Of a stretch of 64,000 nucleotides of DNA, positions 17,749 through 25,919 are shown one piece after another. This DNA is from Sphingomonas phyllosphaerae 5.2 (GTDB lineage: Bacteria; Pseudomonadota; Alphaproteobacteria; Sphingomonadales; Sphingomonadaceae), in assembly GCF_000419605.1 (NCBI RefSeq), contig NZ_ATTI01000001.1:2948501-3012500 (forward strand). The letters run 5' to 3'. The notes under the pieces are model-generated. The model worked only from the letters and a program-made list of their open reading frames with translations, was not told the DNA's origin and made no database searches. Position numbers and translations under genes: made by a program. Every line of letters begins with the position of its first letter. The stretch's first letter is position 1.

Positions 17749-20066
17749 ACGACACGCCGATGCTCACCCGCCGCGGGCTGCTCGCCACCACCGCCACGAT
17801 CGCCGCCGCACCGATGCCGGCGTTCGCCGCGTCCGCACCGCGCGCTGCGCCGAACCTGTTCGTCGGCACCGGTGGCGACGGCCACACCTATCCCGGTGCG
17901 ACATTGCCGTTCGGGATGGTGCAGCTGTCGCCCGACACCGATGTCGATCGCTGGGACACCTGCTCGGGCTATCACCACGGCGACGCGTCGATCATGGGGT
18001 TCAGCCACACGCATCTGTCGGGCACCGGGATCGGCGACATGCTGGACGTGCTGGTCGTCCCCGCGCGCGGCCCGGTCCGGTTGCTTCCCGGCCCGCTCGC
18101 CGATCCCGACGCCGGCTATCGGCAGCGCTATTCCGACGAACATGCCGAACCCGGCTATTACCGCGTCGCGCTGGAGAACGGCGTGCGCGCCGAGCTGACC
18201 GTGACGGACCGCACCGGCTGGCATCGCTATACCTTCCCGAAGGGCGCCGGGCACATCCTGGTCGACCTGTCGCACCTGATCGCCGACAAGCCCGGCGCGC
18301 GCCCGCTGATCGACGACGCCAGCCTTGCGATCGATGCCGACGGGACATTGACCGGCAGCCGTCGCGTGTTCCGCTGGGCCAGGGGCCGCCGCGTCCATTT
18401 CGCGATGCAGCTTTCGCGTCGCCCCGACCGCATCGTCTTCTATGGCGACGCCGATGCCGAGCAACCCGCCGGGGCACGCCGCGTCGCGGGCAAGCGCGTG
18501 AAGGCGGTGTTGTTCTATGACGACGCCGGCGCCGCGCCGCTGCTGATCCGCTGCGGGATTTCTGCGGTGGACGTCGCTGGCGCGCGCGCGAACCTCGCTG
18601 CGGAGGGCAGCGGCGACTTCGACGCCGTCCGCCGCGCGGCCGCGCGCCGCTGGGCGACCGAGCTGGACGCGATCCGCATCGAGGGTGGCACTGCCGACCA
18701 GCGCGCGATCATGGCCAGCGCGCTCTATCATGCGATGGTCGCCCCGACGCTCTTCTCCGACGTCGACGGGCGCTACGTCGGGCTCGACCGGCAGGTGCAC
18801 GCGCTCCCCGCCGGGCAGCGTGCCTATTCGACCTATTCGCTGTGGGACACGTACCGTACGCTCCACCCGCTGCTGACGATCATCGCCCCGGATCGTGCCG
18901 CCTCGCTGGTCACCGACCTGATCCGCCAGACGCAGCAGAGCCCGTACGGTCCGCCGGTCTGGCCCTTGCAGGGCGTGGAGACCGGCACGATGATCGGCTG
19001 GCACGCCGTCCCGGTGCTCGCCGAGGCGCAGGCCAAGGGCATCCGCGCCGATTACGCCGCGGCGTGGCCGGCGATCGCGAAGCGCTCGTTCGACTTCGCC
19101 GCCCCCGATCTGGAGAGCAGCCAGGGCCGCGAACCCTATGACCGGCTCGGCTACGTCCCGGCCGATCGCGTCAACGAAAGCGTCAGCCGCACGCAGGAAT
19201 ATGCGTATGACGATTGGGCGGCATCGCGGCTCGCGCAGGCGATCGGGCGCACGCCCGACGCGACCCGGCTGCGCAAGCGCAGCGGCAACTGGCGCAACGT
19301 CATCGATCCGGCGGTCGGCTTCGCGCGCCCGCGCTTCGCCGACGGCGGGTGGTGGAAGGACTATGACCCGATCCAGCTCGGCCACGATCCCGATCGCTGG
19401 CGCGACTATACCGAGGCGAACGGCTGGCAGGCGACGTTCCTCAACCAGCACGACATCTACGGCCTGATCGCGCACATGGGCGGGGAGGCGCGGTTCGAGG
19501 CCAAACTCGACGCCTTGTTCTCCGCGCCCTCGACGCTGCCGAAGAACGCGCCGCCCGATATCAGCGGGCTGGTCGGCCAATATGCGCACGGCAACGAGCC
19601 GGACCAGCATGCCGCCTACCTCTATGCCTTTGTCGGCGCGCCGTGGAAAACGCAGGCGATGATCCGCCGCCTCTGCACGGAAATGTACAAGAACGCGCCC
19701 GACGGCGTGATCGGCAACGACGATTGCGGGCAGATGAGCGCGTGGTTCGTGATGTCCGCGCTCGGTTTCTACCCGGTCGATCCGGTCGAGGCCGCCTATG
19801 TCTTCGGCTCGCCGTTGTTCGAGCGCGCGACCGTCACGTTGCCCGGCGGCAGGCAACTGGTCGTCGAGGCGCCCGGCAACACCGAAGCGACCCCGTATGT
19901 CGGCGCGGTGAGCTGGAACGGCCGGCCGTGGACGAAAAGCTGGATCGCGCATGCCGAGCTCGTGAAGGGCGGCACGTTGCGCTTCACGATGAGCGCGACG
20001 CCCAATCGCGCGTTCGGGCGTGCCATGGCCGATCGGCCGCCCTCGTCCGGGCGCGCGCCGGTATGA
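17745..20066 (+). CDS. Exported GH92 alpha-mannosidase
   Basis: The 773-residue protein has a Tat-like signal (TRRGLLATTATIAAAPMPAF). GH92 hallmarks are GTGGDGHTYPGATLPFGMVQ, GFSHTHLSGTG, HGNEPDQHAAYLYAF and GNDDCGQMSAW. GH92 enzymes are calcium-dependent inverting alpha-mannosidases, many of them alpha-1,2-specific, and act on N-glycans. The start is taken as GTG 17745, which overlaps the GH125 stop and has AAGGAAG upstream; ATG 17760 is the alternative. Mannose released here and by GH125 could enter metabolism through the mannose-6-phosphate isomerase at 53520-54344. Confidence 0.93.
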   Translation: MNDTPMLTRRGLLATTATIAAAPMPAFAASAPRAAPNLFVGTGGDGHTYPGATLPFGMVQLSPDTDVDRWDTCSGYHHGDASIMGFSHTHLSGTGIGDMLDVLVVPARGPVRLLPGPLADPDAGYRQRYSDEHAEPGYYRVALENGVRAELTVTDRTGWHRYTFPKGAGHILVDLSHLIADKPGARPLIDDASLAIDADGTLTGSRRVFRWARGRRVHFAMQLSRRPDRIVFYGDADAEQPAGARRVAGKRVKAVLFYDDAGAAPLLIRCGISAVDVAGARANLAAEGSGDFDAVRRAAARRWATELDAIRIEGGTADQRAIMASALYHAMVAPTLFSDVDGRYVGLDRQVHALPAGQRAYSTYSLWDTYRTLHPLLTIIAPDRAASLVTDLIRQTQQSPYGPPVWPLQGVETGTMIGWHAVPVLAEAQAKGIRADYAAAWPAIAKRSFDFAAPDLESSQGREPYDRLGYVPADRVNESVSRTQEYAYDDWAASRLAQAIGRTPDATRLRKRSGNWRNVIDPAVGFARPRFADGGWWKDYDPIQLGHDPDRWRDYTEANGWQATFLNQHDIYGLIAHMGGEARFEAKLDALFSAPSTLPKNAPPDISGLVGQYAHGNEPDQHAAYLYAFVGAPWKTQAMIRRLCTEMYKNAPDGVIGNDDCGQMSAWFVMSALGFYPVDPVEAAYVFGSPLFERATVTLPGGRQLVVEAPGNTEATPYVGAVSWNGRPWTKSWIAHAELVKGGTLRFTMSATPNRAFGRAMADRPPSSGRAPV

Positions 20067-20112
20067 TCCCGCCGCCCGCCGTCGCCTTGTCCGCTTTCGT
20101 CAGGAACCTCCG

Positions 20113-22014
20113 ATGACCGATCTCACCCGTCGCGCGCTGATCGCCGCCGGCGCCGCCACCACCGCGCTCCCCGCGCTCGCGCAGGGCAGCGCGGCACCCC
20201 GGCCGTGGGGCGCGACACCGTCGAAGCGCCAGCTCGCGTGGCACATGCGCGAGCAATATGCCTTCGTGCATTTCTCGATCAACACCTTCACCGATCGCGA
20301 ATGGGGCTATGGCGACGAGAGCCCGAAGCTGTTCGACCCCAGCGACTTCGACGCCGACCAGATCGTCGGCGCGGCCAGGGCGGGCGGCATGCGCGGGATC
20401 ATCCTGACCGCCAAGCATCACGACGGCTTCTGCCTGTGGCCGACGATGCTGACCGAGCATTGTATCCGCAACAGCCCCTATAGGAACGGCAAGGGCGATA
20501 TCGTCCGCGAGATCGAACAGGCGACGCGCCGCGCCGGGCTTGCGTTCGGCCTGTACCTGTCGCCGTGGGATCGCAACCATGCCGAATACGGCCGTCCCGC
20601 CTATATCGATTACTACCGCAAGCAGGTGGTCGAGCTCTGCACCCGCTACGGCGAGCTCTTCGAATTCTGGTTCGACGGCGCGAATGGCGGCGACGGCTAT
20701 TACGGCGGCGCGCGCGAGACCCGGAAGATCGACGCGCCGAGATATTACGACTGGCCGTCGATCATCGCGCTGGTACACCGGCATCAGCCGATGGCGTGCA
20801 CCTTCGACCCCTTGGGCAGCGACATCCGCTGGGTCGGCAACGAGGATGGCGTCGCGGGTGATCCGTGCTGGCCGACGATGCCGGACCATCCCTATGTCCA
20901 GTCGGAGGGCAATTCGGGTGTGCGCGGCGCGGCGCTGTGGTGGCCGGCGGAGACCAACACCTCGATCCGCCCCGGCTGGTTCTACCACGCCGACGAGGAT
21001 GCGAAGGTGAAGTCCCCCGCGCGGCTGCTGCGCTATTTCGACGAGTCGGTGGGACGCGGGACCAACATGCACCTCAATCTTCCGCCGGACCGCCGCGGCC
21101 GGCTCGCCGATCACGACGTGGCGGTACTGCGCAGCTTCGGCGAGGCGCAGGCGAAGACCTATGCCCGCGATCTCGCGCAAGGCGCGGTGGCCCATGCCAG
21201 TGCCGAGCGCGGACGCGCGTTCGCGGCGGCGCGCGTGCTCGACGGGCGGCGCGACAGCTACTGGTCGACCCCGGACCGCGACACGACGCCGACGCTGACG
21301 CTCGACCTGCCGCCCGGGCGGACCTTCGACGTGATCCGCGTGCGCGAGTTCCTGCCGCTCGGCGTGCGCGTCACGCGGTTCGCGATCGATCTGGAGGAGG
21401 CCGGACGATGGCGCACCGTCGCCGAGCATGACGGGATCGGCGCGCAGCGGATCGTCCGCCTGCCGCAGCCCTCCTCGGCCCGCCGCCTGCGCCTGCGGAT
21501 CATCGAGGCCCCCGCCTGCCCCGCGATCAGCGAGATCGCGCTGTTCCGGCAGGTACAGCCCGTGGCGGTCGCCGCGCCGCGGTCGTCCGACCCGACGATC
21601 GTCCCGCGTGACGGCTGGTCGATCGTCACCGCGAGCGGTCCCGGCGCCGAGGCGCTGATCGACGGCGATGCGCAGACGCGCTGGACGGTGCCGTCGCCCA
21701 CCGCCGCGCGCCCCGCCGGCGTCACGCTCGATCTCGGGCGCGCGCTGTCGCTGGCCGGATTCAGCCTGACGCCGTCGCGGACCATCGCCAGGGATACCGC
21801 TCCTCCCCGCGGTTACGCCGCGGAGACGAGCGTCGACGGGAAGACCTGGGCGCCCGCCGCGACCGGCGAGTTCGGCAACATCGCCTATGCCCTCGCGACG
21901 CAGCGGATCGCCTTCGGGGCGCGACAGGCGCGCTACCTGCGCCTGCGCTTCGACGCGCCCGCGATCCCGGCGGGGCAGATGACCGTCGCGGAAATCGGGG
22001 CGTTCACCGGCTGA
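20113..22014 (+). CDS. Exported alpha-L-fucosidase (GH29) with C-terminal F5/8-type domain
   Basis: The 633-residue enzyme has a Tat-type signal (LTRRALIAAGAATTALPALA). The GH29 barrel shows VHFSINTFTDREWGYG, TAKHHDGFCLWP and likely nucleophile Asp188 in FEFWFDGANGG. The C-terminal region (about 515-633) reads like a discoidin/F5-8 carbohydrate-binding module. The AGGAA ribosome site lies just upstream of ATG 20113. As the last glycosidase of the run it would remove fucose, for example core fucose that blocks glycosylasparaginase. The preference for alpha-1,3/4 or 1,6 linkages cannot be told. Confidence 0.92.
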   Translation: MTDLTRRALIAAGAATTALPALAQGSAAPRPWGATPSKRQLAWHMREQYAFVHFSINTFTDREWGYGDESPKLFDPSDFDADQIVGAARAGGMRGIILTAKHHDGFCLWPTMLTEHCIRNSPYRNGKGDIVREIEQATRRAGLAFGLYLSPWDRNHAEYGRPAYIDYYRKQVVELCTRYGELFEFWFDGANGGDGYYGGARETRKIDAPRYYDWPSIIALVHRHQPMACTFDPLGSDIRWVGNEDGVAGDPCWPTMPDHPYVQSEGNSGVRGAALWWPAETNTSIRPGWFYHADEDAKVKSPARLLRYFDESVGRGTNMHLNLPPDRRGRLADHDVAVLRSFGEAQAKTYARDLAQGAVAHASAERGRAFAAARVLDGRRDSYWSTPDRDTTPTLTLDLPPGRTFDVIRVREFLPLGVRVTRFAIDLEEAGRWRTVAEHDGIGAQRIVRLPQPSSARRLRLRIIEAPACPAISEIALFRQVQPVAVAAPRSSDPTIVPRDGWSIVTASGPGAEALIDGDAQTRWTVPSPTAARPAGVTLDLGRALSLAGFSLTPSRTIARDTAPPRGYAAETSVDGKTWAPAATGEFGNIAYALATQRIAFGARQARYLRLRFDAPAIPAGQMTVAEIGAFTG

Positions 22015-22332
22015 TCGTTTTGAAACGGACCTGCCGCGCTCGTTGACCCGTGGGCAGGCCTGGCGCGACGATGATGAGACGTCCGCCGGGCCGGGGATCG
22101 ACGTGCGTCCGGACGCCGTGCCTCACGTGACAGGTCAGCGCCCCCGGCCGCTTCGCCGCATTCCCCGATGACGCGTGGAGCGACCGTACGATATCGCGCG
22201 CCGCGTTGCGGCGGCTGATCCGCTGATCGCGGGGCGGGTCGTTTCGCCCCGGCTGAAATCACCCCGCCGCGTAGCAAGCGCCGAAGCGGCGATGACGGTG
22301 GTGCAACGTGGTCGGGAAACCGCTCCGGCGCC
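22015..22332. other. Intergenic region between convergent GH29 and chemoreceptor genes
   Basis: This 318-base stretch separates convergent genes. The only structure noticed is the hairpin at 22230-22251. No supported coding sequence was found; short open frames here lack ribosome sites. Confidence 0.6.
22230..22251. terminator. Weak terminator-like hairpin
   Basis: A 7-bp stem (CGGGGCG / CGCCCCG) encloses an eight-base loop between convergent genes. No T-run follows, so terminator function is uncertain. Confidence 0.3.
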
Positions 22333-24171
22333 TCAGAACGCCGACCAGTCGTCCTCTACCGTCGCCAGCGCGGTGTTGCCGACCGCGCGCACCGGACGGG
22401 GCGCGCTGCGCACCGGGGCGGTGACCTGGCGCGGCCGCGGTGCCGCCGCGACCGGCATCGCGCGGATCGGCGCATCCTCGACCGTGAACGTCGCTACGGC
22501 TCCGGCCAATTGCTCGGATTCGCGCGCCAGCAGGTTGGCGGCGGCGGTCGATTCCTCGACCATCGCGGCGTTCTGCTGCGTCACGCTGTCCATTTCGTTG
22601 ATCGCGATGTTCACCTGGCTCAGGCTCTGCGCCTGATGTTCCGAAGCGCGCGCGATCGTCGCCATGACCGTGCTGACGCTGCCGACGCGATCGATGATCT
22701 TCTCCAGCGCGTGCCCGGTTTCGTCGACCAGCTTCACCCCCGACTGGACGTGGTTGATCGCCGAGAGGATGCGCGTCTTGACGTCCGACGCCGCATCGGC
22801 GGAACGCTGCGCCAGCGCGCGCACTTCGCTCGCCACCACGGCGAAGCCCCTGCCCGCTTCGCCCGCGCGCGCCGCTTCGACGCCGGCGTTCAGGGCCAGC
22901 AGGTTGGTCTGGAATGCGATCCCGTCGATCACGCTGATGATGTCGGCGATCTCGCGGCTGGCCTGGTCGATACCGTTCATCGCCACCACCGACTTGCGGA
23001 CGACCTCGCCGCCCTGCTCGGCGGCGTCGCGCGCCTCGGCCATCGCGCCGTTGGCGTTGGCGGCGTTCGACGCGCCCTCCCGGACGGTGCCGGTGATCTC
23101 GTCCATCGCCGCGGCGGTTTCACGCAGCGATGACGCCTGCTGCTCGCTGCGGGCCGAAAGATCGCGCGCCGACTGGCTGATCTCATCGGCGTTCTGCTTG
23201 ATCGTCTCCACGCTGTGGCGAACGTTGCGCGTCAGGTCGGACAATTTGCCGACCGCGTCGTTGAAGTCCTTCGCCAGCACGCCGAAGCTGCCCGGCAACG
23301 CCGCCAGCCGCACCGTCAGATCCGCGTCCGACAGGCGATGCAGCCCATCGCCGATCGCGCGCATCGCCAGCTCGCGCTCCTGATCGGCGGTCAGCTTGGC
23401 CCGCGCGGCGTCGCGGAACACCAGGACCGCGCGCGCCATGTCGCCCAGTTCGTCGGCGCGGTCGACGACCGGCACGTCGATGTCGTTCTTCCCGTTGGCG
23501 AGATCCGCCATGCGGCCGGTCAGCGCGGTGATCGGGCGCGCGATGCTGCGGCTGAGCACCATCTGCAGAATGACGGCGATGCCGATCAGCGCCAGGCCGC
23601 CGAGCACCAGCGCGATCGTCGCGGTGGTCATCGCCTGCGACTGGTGCGCGGCATTCTGCTCGATCGCGGCGGTTTCCTGCTCGCGCAACTCGCGCAAGGG
23701 CAGGACCACGGCGCTGGTAAGCACCTTCTTCCCGGCGTCGCGCACCGCCTGTTCGGCGGCCTCGCGCTGCCCGGACTTCACCATCTCGACCAGCCGGTTG
23801 CTCCAGTCGTGCCGCCATCTGGCGGTTTCGCGACGTGACGTGAGCACCAGTTCGCGGCTCTTCGAATCGGTCACCAGCGACCCGAGCGCGACGGTCGTCT
23901 CGTCATATTCGGCGCGCGCTTCGTCATAGGACTTCAGGTAGGACGAGTCGCCCGTCACCAGATAGCCTCGCAACTGGCTGTTCTCGCGCAGGATCGATGT
24001 TTCCAGCGTCAATGCCTTGGCATAGACTTCCTGGCTGTGATTGCTGCCCTCGGTCGCTGCGCGAATCATCCAGATATTCGCGAAGAACACCACCATCATG
24101 ATCGCGGCGGACGCATTGATGACGAGGAAGGCGAAACCCAGCTTTTTGGGTATGCTCAAGGTCTTGAACAT
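22333..24171 (-). CDS. Methyl-accepting chemotaxis protein (CHASE3-like sensor, HAMP)
   Basis: The 612-residue receptor has a membrane helix at about 11-33, a helical CHASE3-like periplasmic domain with TLETSILRENSQLRGYLVTG, and a second helix at about 186-210. A HAMP domain (SRSIARPITALTGRMADLA) and a cytoplasmic signalling coiled coil follow; the hairpin tip reads IDGIAFQTNLLALNAGVEAARAGE. The final five residues, DWSAF, match the CheR/CheB-docking pentapeptide pattern of high-abundance receptors. AGGAAG lies seven bases before ATG 24171. A sigma-28-like promoter lies just upstream. The ligand is unknown. Confidence 0.93.
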   Translation of the reverse strand: MFKTLSIPKKLGFAFLVINASAAIMMVVFFANIWMIRAATEGSNHSQEVYAKALTLETSILRENSQLRGYLVTGDSSYLKSYDEARAEYDETTVALGSLVTDSKSRELVLTSRRETARWRHDWSNRLVEMVKSGQREAAEQAVRDAGKKVLTSAVVLPLRELREQETAAIEQNAAHQSQAMTTATIALVLGGLALIGIAVILQMVLSRSIARPITALTGRMADLANGKNDIDVPVVDRADELGDMARAVLVFRDAARAKLTADQERELAMRAIGDGLHRLSDADLTVRLAALPGSFGVLAKDFNDAVGKLSDLTRNVRHSVETIKQNADEISQSARDLSARSEQQASSLRETAAAMDEITGTVREGASNAANANGAMAEARDAAEQGGEVVRKSVVAMNGIDQASREIADIISVIDGIAFQTNLLALNAGVEAARAGEAGRGFAVVASEVRALAQRSADAASDVKTRILSAINHVQSGVKLVDETGHALEKIIDRVGSVSTVMATIARASEHQAQSLSQVNIAINEMDSVTQQNAAMVEESTAAANLLARESEQLAGAVATFTVEDAPIRAMPVAAAPRPRQVTAPVRSAPRPVRAVGNTALATVEDDWSAF

Positions 24172-24237
24172 TAGAAGTCTTCCTGTCGACGGAACAGCGC
24201 CTGTACGCTGCGGGTGTTAAGCGTTGTTATTGCGGTC

Positions 24238-24264
24238 TTATCGGCGATTAGTTAAGCCTCTATA
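24238..24264 (-). promoter_or_regulatory. FliA (sigma-28) type promoter for the chemoreceptor
   Basis: On the minus strand the sequence reads TATA, a 15-base spacer, then GCCGATAA. The -10 element is identical to the enterobacterial FliA consensus and the -35 differs from TAAA at one base. The predicted start site lies about 60 bases before the receptor ATG. This would place the receptor under flagellar class-3 control. Confidence 0.65.
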
Positions 24265-24283
24265 AAGCCGGGGTTCATGTTCG

Positions 24284-25327
24284 TTAATTCTGCGACGGGC
24301 CGCCGCACCACTGGATCCACCCGCCGTAGGGGTGGCACGTCGCGAGCAGGCGGTTACCCCCGGTGGGCCAGCAGGTGAGCCGCAGTTCCACCGCGGTCCG
24401 CGCGGCATTCCATTCGAAAGAGATCCAGGCGAGTGGCCGAAGCCGATCGGCGCGTGCGCCCGCCGCGGCGATCGTCTCCAGCAGGCGACACCGCTCGTCT
24501 ATCCCGAAATACTGGATCACCATCGAGTGGAACACGACGCGCACCCGCCCCGGGACCCCGGGGGTTTCCAGCTGCCGTGCCAGCCACGTCGTGGCGTCTT
24601 CGCGCGTCAACGTGGGGGGATATCGACGCGCCAGGCCCAGGGCGTGCGACAGTCGCGACGACCGCGCGGGCTGGTCGGCGAAGACATAGGCCATCAATCG
24701 CTCGCACGTCGCCGGATCGTGGGGGTCGAGCGGATGCAGGTCGACGCCGCGTGACGCGACCACCTCCACCGGCTGGTCGGGCGCGGGGGCGCCGCGCCAT
24801 TCGGGCGCGATGCGCACCGGGGAGGCCGGATCGCCCGCGGCCACGCCGCCGAGATCGTAGGCATAGCGCGCCAGGTTGAGGTTCAGCCCGGCGCTGGAAC
24901 CGAGTTCGAGCAATTCGACCGGCAGGGCGAAACGCTGCCGCACCGCCATCAACGCGGCGAGGATCGCGGCCGCGCGGCCGACTTCGTTGGTCTGTGGCGG
25001 ATCGCGCATCCAGTCGGCGATGAACGAATCGTGGCCCGTCAGCGCGGCACCCACCGCGCCGTCGACGTCGTCATGCGTGCCGCGGTACAGGGCGCCGAGC
25101 ACCGGCGGCGTGTTGCGGCGCGCCAGCGCATGGAGCGCGGCGTTGAAGCGCATCGCCACCGCCGCTGCCGACGGGTCGCCCGGCCAGTTCGCCAGCATCG
25201 TGGCGGTGCGCGGGGCCCGGTGCAGCTGCCGCTCACCCGCCGCCAGGACGTCGGCGACGAACGGCGAGCCGATCGCTCGCATGACGACCGATTGGCGCGC
25301 GAGTTCGCCCTGCTGCGGTTCAGGCAC
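24284..25327 (-). CDS. DUF2332 family protein
   Basis: The 347-residue protein matches the DUF2332 pattern: an N-terminal GELARQSVVMRAIGSPFVADVL, a central VELLELGSSAGLNLNLARYAY resembling a methyltransferase-like glycine loop, and VVFHSMVIQYF followed by LAWISFEWN near the C-terminus. Function is unknown. GTG 25327 was chosen because GGAAG lies six bases upstream and the family similarity begins directly after it; the open frame extends further upstream but reads as non-coding. It lies between the chemoreceptor and the che operon on the opposite strand to che, and no link to chemotaxis is evident. Confidence 0.75.
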   Translation of the reverse strand: MPEPQQGELARQSVVMRAIGSPFVADVLAAGERQLHRAPRTATMLANWPGDPSAAAVAMRFNAALHALARRNTPPVLGALYRGTHDDVDGAVGAALTGHDSFIADWMRDPPQTNEVGRAAAILAALMAVRQRFALPVELLELGSSAGLNLNLARYAYDLGGVAAGDPASPVRIAPEWRGAPAPDQPVEVVASRGVDLHPLDPHDPATCERLMAYVFADQPARSSRLSHALGLARRYPPTLTREDATTWLARQLETPGVPGRVRVVFHSMVIQYFGIDERCRLLETIAAAGARADRLRPLAWISFEWNAARTAVELRLTCWPTGGNRLLATCHPYGGWIQWCGGPSQN

Positions 25328-25625
25328 GTTATACTTCCATGCTTCGGGCAAGTCGTTGATCTCTCGGGCGGGATCGCCCCTTGTCCCGGACCAATGCGCA
25401 ACATTGATTGCCAACGAATTAATCCTCCCGATCCCTTCGCGGCGACCGGCCGATATATGTTCAGTGATTAACGCCATTTTAGGAGGGCTCGGGCAAATCG
25501 GGAAACAGCCCGGCCTCGTCATCGCGACGGCAAGAGGAACCGGCGACCGCAAGCGAAGGGGACAGGGCCATGATCGTACGACGCCGACCACCCTGCCCCG
25601 CCGCCATCTGACAGGAAGCCCCGCG
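25328..25625. other. Divergent control region between DUF2332 and the che operon
   Basis: About 300 bases with no supported gene. The promoter of the STAS-cheA operon should be here. GCCGATAT at 25449-25456 resembles a sigma-28 -10 element but lacks a TAAA-like partner 15 bases upstream, so no promoter is called. Confidence 0.5.
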
Positions 25626-25889
25626 ATGTCGATCATCCTCAATTCCCGACTGGATACCGCGGCCGCCGGCCCGCTGCACCAGTCGCTGAAGAAGCTGGTC
25701 GAGGCCGGGCAGCCGATCGCGATCGACGGCAACGCGGTCGACCAGATCGGTCAGGCGTGCCTGCAGGTGCTGGCCGCGGCGCGTGCCGCGGCGGTGGCGC
25801 GCCGCCTGTCGTGGCAGGTCGCTTTCCCCAGCGTGGCGATGATCGAGGCCGGCGAACTCGCCGCGCTCGACGTCGTCACCGCCGCCTGA
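25626..25889 (+). CDS. Small STAS-domain protein at the head of the che operon
   Basis: This 87-residue protein consists of a single STAS (anti-anti-sigma-like) domain with LDTAAAGPLHQSLKKL, IDGNAVDQIGQACLQVL and a terminal helix-strand. STAS proteins usually bind partner proteins and some are phosphorylated on a Ser/Thr in the DxS loop. Here the loop reads DQIGQAC and no serine is visible at that place. AGGAAG precedes ATG 25626. The cheA start follows after 30 bases, so it is probably co-transcribed and may modulate signalling; that role is inferred. Confidence 0.8.
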   Translation: MSIILNSRLDTAAAGPLHQSLKKLVEAGQPIAIDGNAVDQIGQACLQVLAAARAAAVARRLSWQVAFPSVAMIEAGELAALDVVTAA

Positions 25890-25919
25890 TCCTTCGAACC
25901 TTTCGCGCAGGAGCCGACC

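Noticed and set aside
25449..25456. GCCGATAT as a sigma-28 -10 element before the che operon
   Set aside because: No TAAA-like sequence lies 15 bases upstream, unlike the receptor promoter at 24238-24264.
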